A DNA stretch of 64,000 nt from assembly GCF_031846245.1 (NCBI RefSeq), contig NZ_JAVRIC010000008.1, forward strand, positions 62,001-126,000. Direction: 5' to 3'. Positions 32,978 through 42,783 of the stretch are shown here, piece by piece. Each line of letters begins with the position of its first letter. Position 1 is the first letter of the stretch. The notes under the pieces were generated by a model. The model did no database searches and was not told the origin of the DNA. It saw nothing but the letters and a program-made list of their open reading frames with translations. This DNA comes from Banduia mediterranea (GTDB lineage Bacteria; Pseudomonadota; Gammaproteobacteria; Nevskiales; Nevskiaceae). The translations under genes were made by a program, and so were the position numbers.

Positions 32978-33535
32978 TTACAGCGACAGCATCTCCTTCT
33001 CCTTGGCCACGACGAGTTCGTCGATCTTCGCCACCCACTGATCGGTGATCTTCTGAATCTCGACCTCGCCGCGCTTTTCCTCGTCGGTGCCGATCATCTT
33101 TTCCTTGACCAGATCCTTGATCGACTGGTTGGCATCGCGGCGCACATTGCGGACCGCGACCTTGGCCTGCTCGGCCTCGGTCTTGATCACCTTGACCAGA
33201 TCGCGCCGGCGCTCTTCGGTCAGCGGCGGCATCACGATGCGGATCACGGTGCCGGCGGTGTTCGGCGTCAGGCCGAGGTCCGATTTCATGATCGCCTTCT
33301 CGATGGCGCCGACCATGTTCTTTTCCCAAGGCGTGATCGAGATCGTGCGGGAGTCCTCCACCACCACCGTGGCGGCCTGGGAAACCGGCATTTCGGCGCC
33401 GTAGTAGTCCACCCGCACATGATCGAGCAGGGCCGAGCTGGCTCGACCGGTACGCACCTTGGCAAACTCGGCGTTGAGTACGTCGATCGCCTTGCTCATG
33501 CGCTGCGCGGCGTCCTTCTTGATGTCTTCGATCAT
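32978..33535 (-). CDS. frr: Ribosome recycling factor
   Basis: 185 residues, the standard RRF length, forming a three-helix bundle plus beta domain. It starts MIEDIKKDAAQRMSKAID and contains GRASSALLDHVRVDYYG and MPPLTEERRRDLVK. With EF-G it splits post-termination ribosomes. It follows pyrH by 19 bp in the canonical rpsB-tsf-pyrH-frr order. Confidence 0.97.
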   Translation of the reverse strand: MIEDIKKDAAQRMSKAIDVLNAEFAKVRTGRASSALLDHVRVDYYGAEMPVSQAATVVVEDSRTISITPWEKNMVGAIEKAIMKSDLGLTPNTAGTVIRIVMPPLTEERRRDLVKVIKTEAEQAKVAVRNVRRDANQSIKDLVKEKMIGTDEEKRGEVEIQKITDQWVAKIDELVVAKEKEMLSL

Positions 33536-33554
33536 GGGAATTCTCGCCTGATGT

Positions 33555-34274
33555 TTAGTGAACGAGCGTGCCGACGTCCGTGGCGCCCTGAACGATCTTG
33601 AGCAGCTCGCCGGGGCTCGTCATGTTGTAGACCCGCAGTGGGATTCGATGGTCGCGGCACAACAGGATCGCGGTCTGGTCCATCACCGCCAGGCGACGAC
33701 TCAAGACTTCGTCGTAGCTCAACTCGCTGAAGCGCATCGCCTCGGGATCCTTCTTCGGGTCTGCCGTATAAATGCCGTCGACCTTGGTCGCCTTGAGCAC
33801 CAGATCGGCTTCGATCTCGGTGGCGCGCAGCGCGGCCGCCGAGTCTGTGGTGAAGAACGGATTGCCGGTCCCGGCGGCGAATACCACGATACGGCCCTTC
33901 TCCAGATGGCGCACGGCGCGGCGGCGAATGAAATCCTCGCAGACCTGATTGATGCGAATCGCCGACATGACGCGCGCATTGAGGCCGATGCGCTCGATCG
34001 CATCCTGGATCGCCAGGGCGTTCATGACGGTCGCCAGCATGCCCATCTGGTCGCCGGTAACACGGTCAATACCACCCTTGGCGAGACCTTCACCCCGGAA
34101 GATATTTCCGCCGCCGACGACCACGGCAACCTCGACCCCGGCTTGCGACACCGTCTGGATTTCGTGCGCCAGTTGCATCATCACATCGCTGGAGATTCCG
34201 TAATCCAGCGAACCCATCAGGGCTTCGCCGGACAGCTTCAGAAGAATGCGCTTATAGGCGGGTACAGTGCTCAT
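33555..34274 (-). CDS. pyrH: UMP kinase
   Basis: An amino-acid-kinase-fold UMP kinase, 239 residues. [11 protein letters not shown] at the N-terminus, [29 protein letters not shown] and [19 protein letters not shown] are all in place. ATG 34274 is preferred over the longer frame, which would run into the non-coding gap. Hexameric, cytoplasmic; UTP-inhibited and GTP-activated in the family. It probably has its own promoter, since a terminator lies behind tsf. Confidence 0.96.
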   Translation of the reverse strand: MSTVPAYKRILLKLSGEALMGSLDYGISSDVMMQLAHEIQTVSQAGVEVAVVVGGGNIFRGEGLAKGGIDRVTGDQMGMLATVMNALAIQDAIERIGLNARVMSAIRINQVCEDFIRRRAVRHLEKGRIVVFAAGTGNPFFTTDSAAALRATEIEADLVLKATKVDGIYTADPKKDPEAMRFSELSYDEVLSRRLAVMDQTAILLCRDHRIPLRVYNMTSPGELLKIVQGATDVGTLVH

Positions 34275-34483
34275 TCCCACACCCCAAGTGGCGTCGCCAG
34301 CCGATCCGCAGGAAGTCCGTTCAACGCCGCATGTTTGCTCATGATTTTTCTGATCGTCGTCCAAGCTGCAAGACAGGCCGTATTTTTTTTGGGTGTGCGG
34401 GCGGGCCACCCGCACGCCGAACGGCGAAACATACCTCGGCGCGAACGTTCGAACCCGCGAGCCGAAATGTCGCGATATGCGCC

Positions 34484-34512
34484 TAAAACAAGGCCCCGTT
34501 ACCGGGGCCTTG
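34484..34512 (-). terminator. Rho-independent terminator after tsf
   Basis: CAAGGCCCCG (34489-34498), a 4-nt loop and CGGGGCCTTG (34503-34512) form a 10-bp perfect stem; on the minus strand it is followed by TTTTA. It lies 27 bp past the tsf stop. The rest of the 264-bp tsf-pyrH gap holds a palindrome CGAACGTTCG (34442-34451), another GC hairpin near 34394-34424, and presumably the pyrH promoter, but no gene. Confidence 0.88.
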
Positions 34513-34538
34513 TTCGATCCACGGACCGGCGACGGAGT

Positions 34539-35417
34539 TTACCCCATCGTCGCCTGGGCAGTGGCCATGACCTCGGCCGCAAAATCCACCTCGCTCTTCT
34601 CGATGCCTTCGCCGACCTCGAAGCGCACAAACCGGGCCACTTCGGCACCCTGCGCCTTCAACAGCTTTTCGATCGTCTGATCCGGGTCCTTCACGAACGG
34701 CTGGCCCAGCAGCGTGATTTCGGCCAGGAACTTGCGCAGCCGTCCTTCGATCATTTTCTCGACGATCTCGATCGGCTTGCCGCTTTCCTCGGCCTGCGCC
34801 AACAGAATCTTGCGCTCCGCATCCTGAATCTCGGCCGGAACTTCCGCAGCCGAAATGAACTTCGGCTGCGACGCGGCGATATGCATCGCCAGATCCTTGG
34901 CCAAGGCCTCGTCACCGGACTTGAGCGCGACGGCCACCCCGATGCGCGAACCGTGCAGGTAGTAGCTGAGCGCTCCGCCGGCATTGTCGAGCACCTGGAA
35001 GCGGCGCACCGTCATGTTTTCGCCGAGCTTGGACACCAGACCACGACGGACTTCGTCGAGCGTGCGGCCATCGCGCGACAGCTGCAGCAGCGATTCGACC
35101 GTCTCGGGTCGGAACTCCAGCGCGAGTTCGCCGGCCAACTGCGCCATCGCCATGAAGTCGTCGGCCTTGGCGACGAAGTCGGTTTCGCAGTTGACCTCGA
35201 CGATCGCCAGCGCATTGCCGCTGGAAGCGACCGCGATGGTGCCATCGGCGGCAACGCGCGAGGCCTTCTTGTCGGCCTTGGCCATGCCGTCCATGCGCAT
35301 CTTTTCGATCGCGGCATCGACATCGCCGCCGGTCGCTTCGAGCGCCTTCTTGCAGTCCATCATCGCCGCGCCGGTACGCTCGCGCAGCTCCTTGACGAGT
35401 GATGCGGTAATGCTCAT
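34539..35417 (-). CDS. tsf: Translation elongation factor Ts
   Basis: 292 residues. [28 protein letters not shown] is the N-terminal UBA-like domain; [10 protein letters not shown] in the core contacts EF-Tu and marks the nucleotide-exchange region. It recycles EF-Tu-GDP to EF-Tu-GTP. It overlaps rpsB by 4 bp, so it is co-expressed with S2 and likely shares its feedback control. Confidence 0.97.
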   Translation of the reverse strand: MSITASLVKELRERTGAAMMDCKKALEATGGDVDAAIEKMRMDGMAKADKKASRVAADGTIAVASSGNALAIVEVNCETDFVAKADDFMAMAQLAGELALEFRPETVESLLQLSRDGRTLDEVRRGLVSKLGENMTVRRFQVLDNAGGALSYYLHGSRIGVAVALKSGDEALAKDLAMHIAASQPKFISAAEVPAEIQDAERKILLAQAEESGKPIEIVEKMIEGRLRKFLAEITLLGQPFVKDPDQTIEKLLKAQGAEVARFVRFEVGEGIEKSEVDFAAEVMATAQATMG

Positions 35418-36205
35418 TCCGCCGCCCCCTCGGTTTCGGCGCCAGCCTCCACCGGAGCGGCCACGGCGGCAGCCTTCGGTGCAGCGGTTTCGGCCGCTTC
35501 GGCCGCACGGCGCGTGGTCACGGAGCTGCGGCCTTCGATGATCGAATCGGCCAGCACCTGGGTGTACAGACGGATCGCACGGGTGGCGTCGTCATTGCCC
35601 GGCACGACGCTGTCGACCGGCGACGGGTCATTATTGGTGTCCACTACCGCAATGATCGGAATGCCGAGCTTCTTGGCTTCCTGAATCGCGATCTTTTCGT
35701 AACCGGTATCGATCACGAACAGACAATCCGGCAGGCTCTGCATCTGCTTGATGCCGCCCAGCGAACGACGCAGCTTCTCGATTTCACGCTGGAAGTTGAG
35801 CTGTTCCTTCTTGACCAGACGCGTGATCGAGCCATCCTCGACCTGCTTTTCCATCTCGGTGAGGCGTTTGATGGACTGCTTGACCGTCTTGAAGTTGGTC
35901 AGCGTGCCACCGAGCCAGCGCTGGGAGATGTACGGCATGTCGCAACGCGCGGCTTCGGTCTCGATCGCCTCGCGCGCGGCGCGCTTGGTGCCGACGAACA
36001 GAATGCGACCGCCGCTGGCGGCCAGGCGGCTCGCATAGTTGCAAGCGTCCTTGAGCATCGGCAGGGTCCGCTCGAGATTGATGATATGAACTTTGTTCCG
36101 CTCGCCGAAGATGTACGGCTCCATACGCGGATTCCAGTAGCGGGTACGGTGGCCGAAATGGACACCGGCCTCCAGCAACTGGCGCATCGTCACAGTCGAA
36201 GACAT
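35414..36205 (-). CDS. rpsB: 30S ribosomal protein S2
   Basis: 263 residues from ATG 36205, with AAGGAG 7 nt upstream. [46 protein letters not shown] and [29 protein letters not shown] are all typical. The last 35 residues are a low-complexity Ala/Glu/Val tail. S2 joins the head of the 30S subunit late in assembly. In gammaproteobacteria S2 represses its own rpsB-tsf mRNA; the leader here has the structure described separately. Confidence 0.97.
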   Translation of the reverse strand: MSSTVTMRQLLEAGVHFGHRTRYWNPRMEPYIFGERNKVHIINLERTLPMLKDACNYASRLAASGGRILFVGTKRAAREAIETEAARCDMPYISQRWLGGTLTNFKTVKQSIKRLTEMEKQVEDGSITRLVKKEQLNFQREIEKLRRSLGGIKQMQSLPDCLFVIDTGYEKIAIQEAKKLGIPIIAVVDTNNDPSPVDSVVPGNDDATRAIRLYTQVLADSIIEGRSSVTTRRAAEAAETAAPKAAAVAAPVEAGAETEGAAE

Positions 36206-36212
36206 GGTTTGA

Positions 36213-36277
36213 CTCCTTGGGTTTTGGCAAATCGCACCTGGTGTTTCGTCTTGCGACGCAACCCAAGTCAGGTGCGA
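36213..36277 (-). promoter_or_regulatory. rpsB leader with potential H-type pseudoknot beside the Shine-Dalgarno
   Basis: In the transcript, segment A (TCGCACCTG, 36277-36269) can pair with A' (CAGGTGCGA, 36240-36232), and segment B (CTTGGGTT, 36267-36260) with B' (AACCCAAG, 36223-36216). The order A-B-A'-B' is that of a pseudoknot. Between B and A' is a small hairpin CGTC-GCAA-GACG (36258-36247) with a GNRA loop. B' overlaps the first bases of the AAGGAG ribosome-binding site. This fits known S2 autoregulation through the rpsB leader; the exact fold is inferred from complementarity only. Confidence 0.65.
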
Positions 36278-36358
36278 ATGGATTAGCCTCTTTTGCCGCG
36301 CCGGCCGCCGGTCATCAATGACCCTGAACAGCAACCGCGTTGCCAAAAAAGGCGGCGC

Positions 36359-36387
36359 TTTATACCATATGCGCCCCTGCCGGACAA
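36359..36387 (-). promoter_or_regulatory. rpsBp: Sigma-70 promoter for rpsB-tsf
   Basis: On the minus strand TTGTCC (36387-36382), a 17-bp spacer and TATAAA (36364-36359), preceded by TGG. Transcription would start near 36352, leaving a leader of about 147 nt that contains the pseudoknot. The remainder of the 381-bp gap to map (36388-36586) should hold the divergent map promoter; I could not pick one with confidence. Confidence 0.7.
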
Positions 36388-36586
36388 TGCTCCTCAGCCC
36401 GTCCACACGTCACCGTCGACCTGCCACACCGCAATGCCGCGTTTTCGGTGCGGCGCAATCGACGACCGCACAGGGCAGTCGTGACGCCTCGAGGCAGCCC
36501 CGGCCCCGTCGACGTAAACTTCATCCTTTTATCCCGGGCGTCGGCCGTGTTTACCGGCCCAGTCTGCGGTCAACCGGTTTCCATCA

Positions 36587-37351
36587 ATGTCCTTCACACT
36601 CAAATCGCCCGAGGAACAGGAGAAAATGCGCGTTGCCGGCGTTGCCGCCGCACGCGTCCTGAGCATGATCGAGCCGCACGTGCAGCCCGGCGTCAGCACC
36701 GACGAACTGGACCGGATCTGCCACGACTTCATCGTCAACGAGCTTCAGGGCATTCCGGCCAACGTCGGCTATCGCGGTTTCCCGAAAACGCTGTGCACCT
36801 CACTCAATCATGTGGTCTGCCACGGCATTCCGGGCGACAAGAAGCTCAAGCGCGGCGACATCATGAATATCGATGTCACCGTAATCATCGACGGCTTTCA
36901 CGGCGACACCAGCAAGATGTACTTCGTCGGCGAACCCAGCGTCCTCGCGCGCCGACTGGTCGACACCACACACCAGGCGATGCTCGAAGGCATCCGACAG
37001 GTGCGCCCCGGCGCCACGCTCGGCGACGTGGGTCACGCCATCCAGGTGCACGCGGAGTCGAACGGCTTTTCTGTCGTGCGGGAATATTGCGGCCATGGCA
37101 TCGGCCGGATCTATCACGAAGATCCCCAGGTACTCCACTACGGTCGCCCCGGAACCGGGCTGGAACTGATTCCGGGGATGACCTTCACCATCGAGCCGAT
37201 GCTCAATGCCGGCCGCGCCGAGGTGCGCCTGCTGCCGGATGGCTGGACCGTCGTGACCAAGGACCACTCGCTATCGGCGCAGTGGGAGCATACGGTGCTG
37301 GTTACCGACGATGGCGTTGAAGTGCTGACCCATCGCGACGGCGAGTGGTGA
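36587..37351 (+). CDS. map: Methionine aminopeptidase, type I
   Basis: Removes the initiator methionine. 254 residues; the pita-bread metal ligands are visible: DVTVIIDGFHGDTSKMY (two Asp), GHGIGRIYHEDP (His), and FTIEPML and WEHTVLV (Glu). CHGIP supplies the substrate-site His. It is divergent from rpsB, as in most gammaproteobacteria, and is followed by glnD. Confidence 0.96.
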   Translation: MSFTLKSPEEQEKMRVAGVAAARVLSMIEPHVQPGVSTDELDRICHDFIVNELQGIPANVGYRGFPKTLCTSLNHVVCHGIPGDKKLKRGDIMNIDVTVIIDGFHGDTSKMYFVGEPSVLARRLVDTTHQAMLEGIRQVRPGATLGDVGHAIQVHAESNGFSVVREYCGHGIGRIYHEDPQVLHYGRPGTGLELIPGMTFTIEPMLNAGRAEVRLLPDGWTVVTKDHSLSAQWEHTVLVTDDGVEVLTHRDGEW

Positions 37352-37432
37352 TGCGGATACTCTGATCGGGAAATCCGAAAAGTACGGTGCGGCGCCGCAA
37401 TCGCGCGCTTCTTGCATACAGCGGCGGAAGTC

Positions 37433-40156
37433 ATGACGAAGGCAACGGACGAGAGTGCCATGGGTGCGGAATTTGAAGTCGCGGAAGAGCAATCGCTGTT
37501 CAGCGCACGGAAAATACAGGCGATGCTTCAGTCGGATTCACAGCCGATCAAAGCTTTTCGCGACACATTGGCGTGGGGTCAGGAACGGCTCTACAACTTC
37601 TTCCATGACGGTGCGCCCGCCGAATCCCTGGTGCGCGCACGCGCCTTTCTGGTCGACGAGGTTCTGAGAACGGCATGGCAGCGCACGCTGCCGAATGCGC
37701 CGGCGGGCATATCCCTGGTCGCCGTGGGCGGTTACGGCCGCAGCGAACTGCTGCCCCACTCCGACATCGACATCCTGCTGTTGTTCGACGGCGACGTGCT
37801 CGATGCCAACCGTCAGGCGCTGGAGCAGTTTCTTGCATTCATGTGGGACATCGGCCTGGAGGTCGGTTCCAGTGTGCGCAGCATCACCGACTGCGTGGAA
37901 TATTCGCGCGACGACCTGACGGTCATCACCAATCTGATGGAAGCGCGCTATCTGGATGGTGATACGAAACTGTACGCCTCGCTGGAGGCGGCGCTGGCAC
38001 CGGAGAAGGTGTGGCCAGTCGAGCGCTTCTTCCGCGCCAAGCTCGAGGAGCAGTCCGCGCGTCACCGCAAGTTCGACGACACCGGCTACAAACTCGAACC
38101 CAACGTCAAGGAAAGTCCCGGAGGGCTGCGCGATATCCAGACGATAGCCTGGGTCGCCAAGCGGCACTTTGGCGCGCAGACCTTGAGCGAACTGCGCGAA
38201 CGCGGCTTTCTGAGCAAACAGGAATGCGACGAACTGTTCGGCGGGCAGGACTTTCTGTGGCGCGTGCGCTTCGCCCTGCACATGCTCACGGGACGCAAGG
38301 AAGACCGCCTGCTGTTCGACCATCAGATCAAGGCGGCCGGCCTGTTCGGCTACGTCGACCAGGATCACAATCTGGCGGTCGAGCAGTTCATGCAGCTGTA
38401 TTACCGCACCATCAAGTCGCTATCCTGCCTCAACGACATGCTGTTGCAGCTGTTCGACGAGGCGATCCTGCGCGGCGACGAAAATGCCGACGCACAGCCA
38501 TTGAACCGCCGCTTCCAGGTTCGTCGCGGCTTCCTCGAAGCTACCTCCGACGAAGTGTTCCGGCGCCATCCGTTCGCGCTGATCGAGATTTTCGCCGCGC
38601 TGCAGAAGCATCCCGAAATCCAGGGTATTTCGGCGAGCACGCTGCGCCTGCTGCGGCGCGACCGGCGGCTGGTCGACGAAGGCCTGCGCGAAAACGGGCG
38701 CGCGCGCGACCTGTTTCTGCAGATGTTCCGGGAAGGCCGCGGGCTGACCCGGGCGCTGCGCAGCATGAACCGTTACGGCGTATTGGGCCGTTATCTGCCG
38801 AGCTTCGGACTGGTCATCGGTCACATGCAGTACGACCTGTTCCACACGCTGACGGTGGATGAGCATTCGCTGTACGTGGTGCGCAATCTGCGGCGCATGG
38901 CGATGGAGCGCTTCCGGACCGAATTGCCGTTCTGCTACGAGGTCATGGAACGCATTCCGAAAAAGGAATTGCTTTACCTGTCCGGCCTGTTTCACGATCT
39001 CGGAAAGGGCCGTGGCGGCGACCATTCCGAGATCGGCGCCGAGGATGCGACGAATTTCTGCCTCGACCACGGGCTGTCGCATGCCGACGCCGAGCTCGTC
39101 GCCTGGCTGGTGCGCAATCACCTGACGATGTCGCTGACGGCGCAGCGCATGGACATTTCGGATCCGCAGGTGGTGGCCGATTTCGCCGCCAAGGTCGGCG
39201 ACCGCTCGCGCCTCGACTACCTGTTCCTGGTGACCTGTGCCGATATCCGCGCCACCAATCCGGCGCTCTGGAATTCCTGGCGTGAATCCCTGCTCAACGG
39301 CCTGTATCGCGCGACCACGCGGGCCTTCGAACGCGGCCTGCACAACCCGGTGAAAGCCTCCGAAGTGGTGGCCGAGCGCAAACAGCGCGCCCTCAAACTG
39401 CTGGCCGGCAGCGGCATCGACGAATCCGCTGCGAACAGCGTATGGGCGCGCTTCGACGAGGACTACTTCCTGCGCCACAGCGATGAGGAACTGGCCTGGC
39501 ACCTGCCGGCGATCGTCGAGGCCGGCGATGGCACACTGCCGCTGGTTCTGGTGCGCGACCTCGAGGATCGAGGCACCACGGTATTCCTGTACACGCGCGA
39601 TCGGGATCATTTGTTTGCGCTGTGCACCGGCGTGCTCGCGCAGTTGGGGCTGTCGATTCTGGACGCCCGACTGAACACCACCGCCGACGGCTTCGCGCTC
39701 GACACCTACGTCATGGTCGAAGGCGATGGCTCGCCGATCAACGACTCGGTGCGCCACCCGGAAATCGCGGATGCGCTGCGCCGCGTGCTGTCCGATCCGA
39801 ACGTGTCCAGCATCACCATCACGCGGCGTGCGGCGCGCAAGCTCAAGAGCTTCAATACCCCGACCCACATCTATATCAGTCAGGACGACGTCCGCGAGCG
39901 CACAATTCTGGAACTGGTGGCGCCCGACCAGCCGGGTTTACTATCGATCGTCGGGCGCATTTTCCAGAAACGCGGCATCCTGCTCGACGCCGCGAAGATC
40001 GGAACGATCGGCGAGCGCGCCGAGGACGTGTTCTTCATTACCGACCGCGAGCACCACCGGATCACCGACGAAGACACGCTAGAGGACCTGCGCGAGGTGC
40101 TGACGCGCACGCTGAACCGTCGTGATGCCCCCGACGACGCCAGGATCGCCGCCTGA
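37433..40156 (+). CDS. glnD: [Protein-PII] uridylyltransferase / uridylyl-removing enzyme
   Basis: The nitrogen sensor that uridylylates and deuridylylates PII in response to glutamine. About 907 residues: an N-terminal nucleotidyltransferase domain with GGYGRSELLPHSDIDILLL, the GlnD linker domain, an HD hydrolase domain with LFHDLGKGRGGDHS near 530-545, and two C-terminal ACT domains that bind glutamine. Three in-frame starts (TTG 37412, ATG 37433, ATG 37460) are possible; ATG 37433 has GGAAG close by. It sits between map and dapD, a common order. Confidence 0.94.
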   Translation: MTKATDESAMGAEFEVAEEQSLFSARKIQAMLQSDSQPIKAFRDTLAWGQERLYNFFHDGAPAESLVRARAFLVDEVLRTAWQRTLPNAPAGISLVAVGGYGRSELLPHSDIDILLLFDGDVLDANRQALEQFLAFMWDIGLEVGSSVRSITDCVEYSRDDLTVITNLMEARYLDGDTKLYASLEAALAPEKVWPVERFFRAKLEEQSARHRKFDDTGYKLEPNVKESPGGLRDIQTIAWVAKRHFGAQTLSELRERGFLSKQECDELFGGQDFLWRVRFALHMLTGRKEDRLLFDHQIKAAGLFGYVDQDHNLAVEQFMQLYYRTIKSLSCLNDMLLQLFDEAILRGDENADAQPLNRRFQVRRGFLEATSDEVFRRHPFALIEIFAALQKHPEIQGISASTLRLLRRDRRLVDEGLRENGRARDLFLQMFREGRGLTRALRSMNRYGVLGRYLPSFGLVIGHMQYDLFHTLTVDEHSLYVVRNLRRMAMERFRTELPFCYEVMERIPKKELLYLSGLFHDLGKGRGGDHSEIGAEDATNFCLDHGLSHADAELVAWLVRNHLTMSLTAQRMDISDPQVVADFAAKVGDRSRLDYLFLVTCADIRATNPALWNSWRESLLNGLYRATTRAFERGLHNPVKASEVVAERKQRALKLLAGSGIDESAANSVWARFDEDYFLRHSDEELAWHLPAIVEAGDGTLPLVLVRDLEDRGTTVFLYTRDRDHLFALCTGVLAQLGLSILDARLNTTADGFALDTYVMVEGDGSPINDSVRHPEIADALRRVLSDPNVSSITITRRAARKLKSFNTPTHIYISQDDVRERTILELVAPDQPGLLSIVGRIFQKRGILLDAAKIGTIGERAEDVFFITDREHHRITDEDTLEDLREVLTRTLNRRDAPDDARIAA

Positions 40157-40204
40157 CGGGTGGGACGGATGGACACGGGGCGGTATATTCGCGCCCCTGA
40201 TGTC

Positions 40205-40231
40205 GTGAACGGCGCTGTAAAGCGCGTTCAC
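40205..40231 (+). promoter_or_regulatory. Stable hairpin in the glnD-dapD gap
   Basis: GTGAACG pairs with CGTTCAC and an inner CGCT with AGCG around a GTAA (GNRA) loop, with one bulged G. It lies 34 bp before the dapD start and 49 bp after glnD, with no T run behind it, so it may be a dapD leader element. A TATATT near 40182 could serve as a -10 for dapD. Confidence 0.4.
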
Positions 40232-40264
40232 CCATTCACCTGCTCCTCCACAACGCTGTGAACC

Positions 40265-41083
<819 letters not shown>

Positions 41084-41107
41084 ACCCCCGCATTTAATCC
41101 CTGCACC

Positions 41108-41138
41108 CGCGTTGCGGGCCTCACCGGTTCGCAACGCG
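41108..41138. terminator. Terminator-like hairpin between convergent dapD and ybgE
   Basis: CGCGTTGCG (41108-41116) and CGCAACGCG (41130-41138) form a perfect 9-bp stem with a 13-nt loop between two converging genes. No T run follows on either strand, so any termination would not be strictly intrinsic. Confidence 0.5.
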
Positions 41139-41208
41139 AGTGCCCCTCGCGCGGCGCAGGCTCACTTCGCGGTCATCCCGAATACCTGCGGCGGCAGTAA
41201 TCCAAGCT

Positions 41209-41502
41209 TCAGCCACGCACCAGGTAAAGCCGCAGACCGGCCAGCAGCAGGCAGCTCACACAGGCGGTTGCCGACAGCACCCAGCGCAGCACGCGGTGAC
41301 GCGGCACGAAGCCGACCCCGCGCACGATGCCGGCAGCCATCGCCCATCCGGCCAGCGTCACCGCGAGGTGATCGGCGCGGCCACTGCCGTCGATCAGCAC
41401 CTTCGGATAGGCCGTGATGCCGAACATCAGACACAAGCCGATCAGCAACGGCAGCCAGGCCAGACCGGTTTGTGACGGAGCCTCGTTCACGTCGAGGTTC
41501 AT
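41209..41502 (-). CDS. ybgE: YbgE-like cytochrome bd operon membrane protein
   Basis: 97 residues with three hydrophobic helices (about 14-32, 44-62, 72-90). The middle segment LAGWAMAAGIVRGVGFVPRHRVLRW matches the WxxxAGxIHGVGFRP pattern of YbgE, the small protein encoded behind cydX in many cyd operons; its role is unclear. ATG 41502 overlaps the cydX stop (ATGA); the longer upstream frame is the shadow of cydX and cydB. Inner membrane. Confidence 0.8.
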   Translation of the reverse strand: MNLDVNEAPSQTGLAWLPLLIGLCLMFGITAYPKVLIDGSGRADHLAVTLAGWAMAAGIVRGVGFVPRHRVLRWVLSATACVSCLLLAGLRLYLVRG

Positions 41503-41621
41503 GCGTCGGGCGGGGGCCGGTCGGCTTCGCTGCGAGCCTCCTCGTTTTCGCCCCACATGGCGTTGAGGATCGCCAGCAAAACGGCAAAACCGACGCCTAA
41601 AACCCAGGTCAGATACCACAT
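41499..41621 (-). CDS. cydX: Cytochrome bd oxidase small subunit CydX
   Basis: A 40-residue single-helix protein starting MWYLTWVLGVGFAVLLAIL and ending in an acidic, Pro-rich tail. The MWYxxWxLG start is the CydX signature; CydX stabilises the hemes of the CydAB dimer. AGGAG sits 7 nt before ATG 41621. It lies 10 bp after cydB and overlaps ybgE by 4 bp, exactly the E. coli cydABX-ybgE arrangement. Confidence 0.88.
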   Translation of the reverse strand: MWYLTWVLGVGFAVLLAILNAMWGENEEARSEADRPPPDA

Positions 41622-41631
41622 GAGCATGCTC

Positions 41632-42771
41632 CTAGTAAGCGCTGTGCTGGTTGCGTTCGATGTGATCGGTGTCGACCTTGCCGCGCATCACGCGATAGGC
41701 CCACGAGGTATAGATGATGATCAGCGGCATGAAAATCAGCACGCAATAGAACATGATCGATAGCGATAGACGTGTTGCCGTGCTGTCCCAGACGGTCAGG
41801 CCGTGGCCCGGCTGCGACGACGAGGGCATCACGAACGGGAACATCGACACGCCGGCGGTGCCGATGACGCCGGCGAGCATCAGTGCCGAGGCGACGAAAG
41901 CGCTGCCGGTACGGCCGATACGCAGCAACACCAGGGCGGCGATCGCACCGAGATAGGCCGCGACGGGAACCAGTATGGTCAGCGGCTGCGCCTGATAATT
42001 GGCCAGCCACAGGCCGGCGGCATGCTCCACGCTCTTGCTGGTGGGGCTGATCGCCGCATTGCCGTCGATCGCCGAGACGATGCGGTAGCCATCGATACCG
42101 AAGGCCAGCCACAGGCCGGCGGCGCTGAACGCCAGGAGCAGCAACAGCCCGGCCCCGTAGCCGACGCGTTGCGCGCGTTCGGCAATCACGCCGTCGGTAC
42201 GGTGCGTCAGGTAGACCGCGCCGTGGGTCACGATCATTGCAGTCGAAACCACCCCACAGAGCAGGGCGAAGGGATTCAGCAACTGCCAGAAGCTGCCGGT
42301 GTAGTACGAGACCATGTTGTCGTCGAAATGGAACGGCACGCCCAGCAGCAGGTTGCCGAAGGCGACGCCGAAGATCAGCGGCGGCACGCTGGCGCCGACG
42401 AACAGGCCCCAGTCCCAGGTGCTGCGCCAGCGCGGATCGTGGATCTTGCTGCGGTAGTCGAAGCCGACCGGGCGCAGAAACAAGGCCCAGAGCACTGCCA
42501 GCATGGCCCAGTAGAAGCCCGAGAAGGCCGTGGCATAGACCACCGGCCAGGCCGCGAAGATCGCGCCGCCGCCGGTGATGAACCAGACCTGGTTGCCGTC
42601 CCAGTGCGGACCGACGGTATTGATGACCACTCGGCGTTCGACATCATTGCGGGCCACGAACGGCAACAGGCTACCGACGCCCATATCGTGGCCATCCATG
42701 ACGGCGAATCCGATCAGCAGCACACCGATCAGCAGCCACCAGATCAGTTTCAGGGTTTCATAGTCGAGCAT
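41632..42771 (-). CDS. cydB: Cytochrome bd ubiquinol oxidase subunit II
   Basis: 379 residues, about eight to nine transmembrane helices. The N-terminus YETLKLIWWLLIGVLLIGFAVMDGHDMGVG and GPHWDGNQVWFI are diagnostic. CydB supports CydA in the quinol oxidase and contributes the proton/oxygen route. It follows cydA by 12 bp and ends 10 bp before cydX. Confidence 0.96.
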   Translation of the reverse strand: MLDYETLKLIWWLLIGVLLIGFAVMDGHDMGVGSLLPFVARNDVERRVVINTVGPHWDGNQVWFITGGGAIFAAWPVVYATAFSGFYWAMLAVLWALFLRPVGFDYRSKIHDPRWRSTWDWGLFVGASVPPLIFGVAFGNLLLGVPFHFDDNMVSYYTGSFWQLLNPFALLCGVVSTAMIVTHGAVYLTHRTDGVIAERAQRVGYGAGLLLLLAFSAAGLWLAFGIDGYRIVSAIDGNAAISPTSKSVEHAAGLWLANYQAQPLTILVPVAAYLGAIAALVLLRIGRTGSAFVASALMLAGVIGTAGVSMFPFVMPSSSQPGHGLTVWDSTATRLSLSIMFYCVLIFMPLIIIYTSWAYRVMRGKVDTDHIERNQHSAY

Positions 42772-42783
42772 GACGATGCCTTC

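Noticed and set aside
34394-34424. GC hairpin near T/A run upstream of pyrH considered as a second tsf terminator
   Set aside because: Read on the minus strand it is followed by A residues, not T, so it does not fit an intrinsic terminator.
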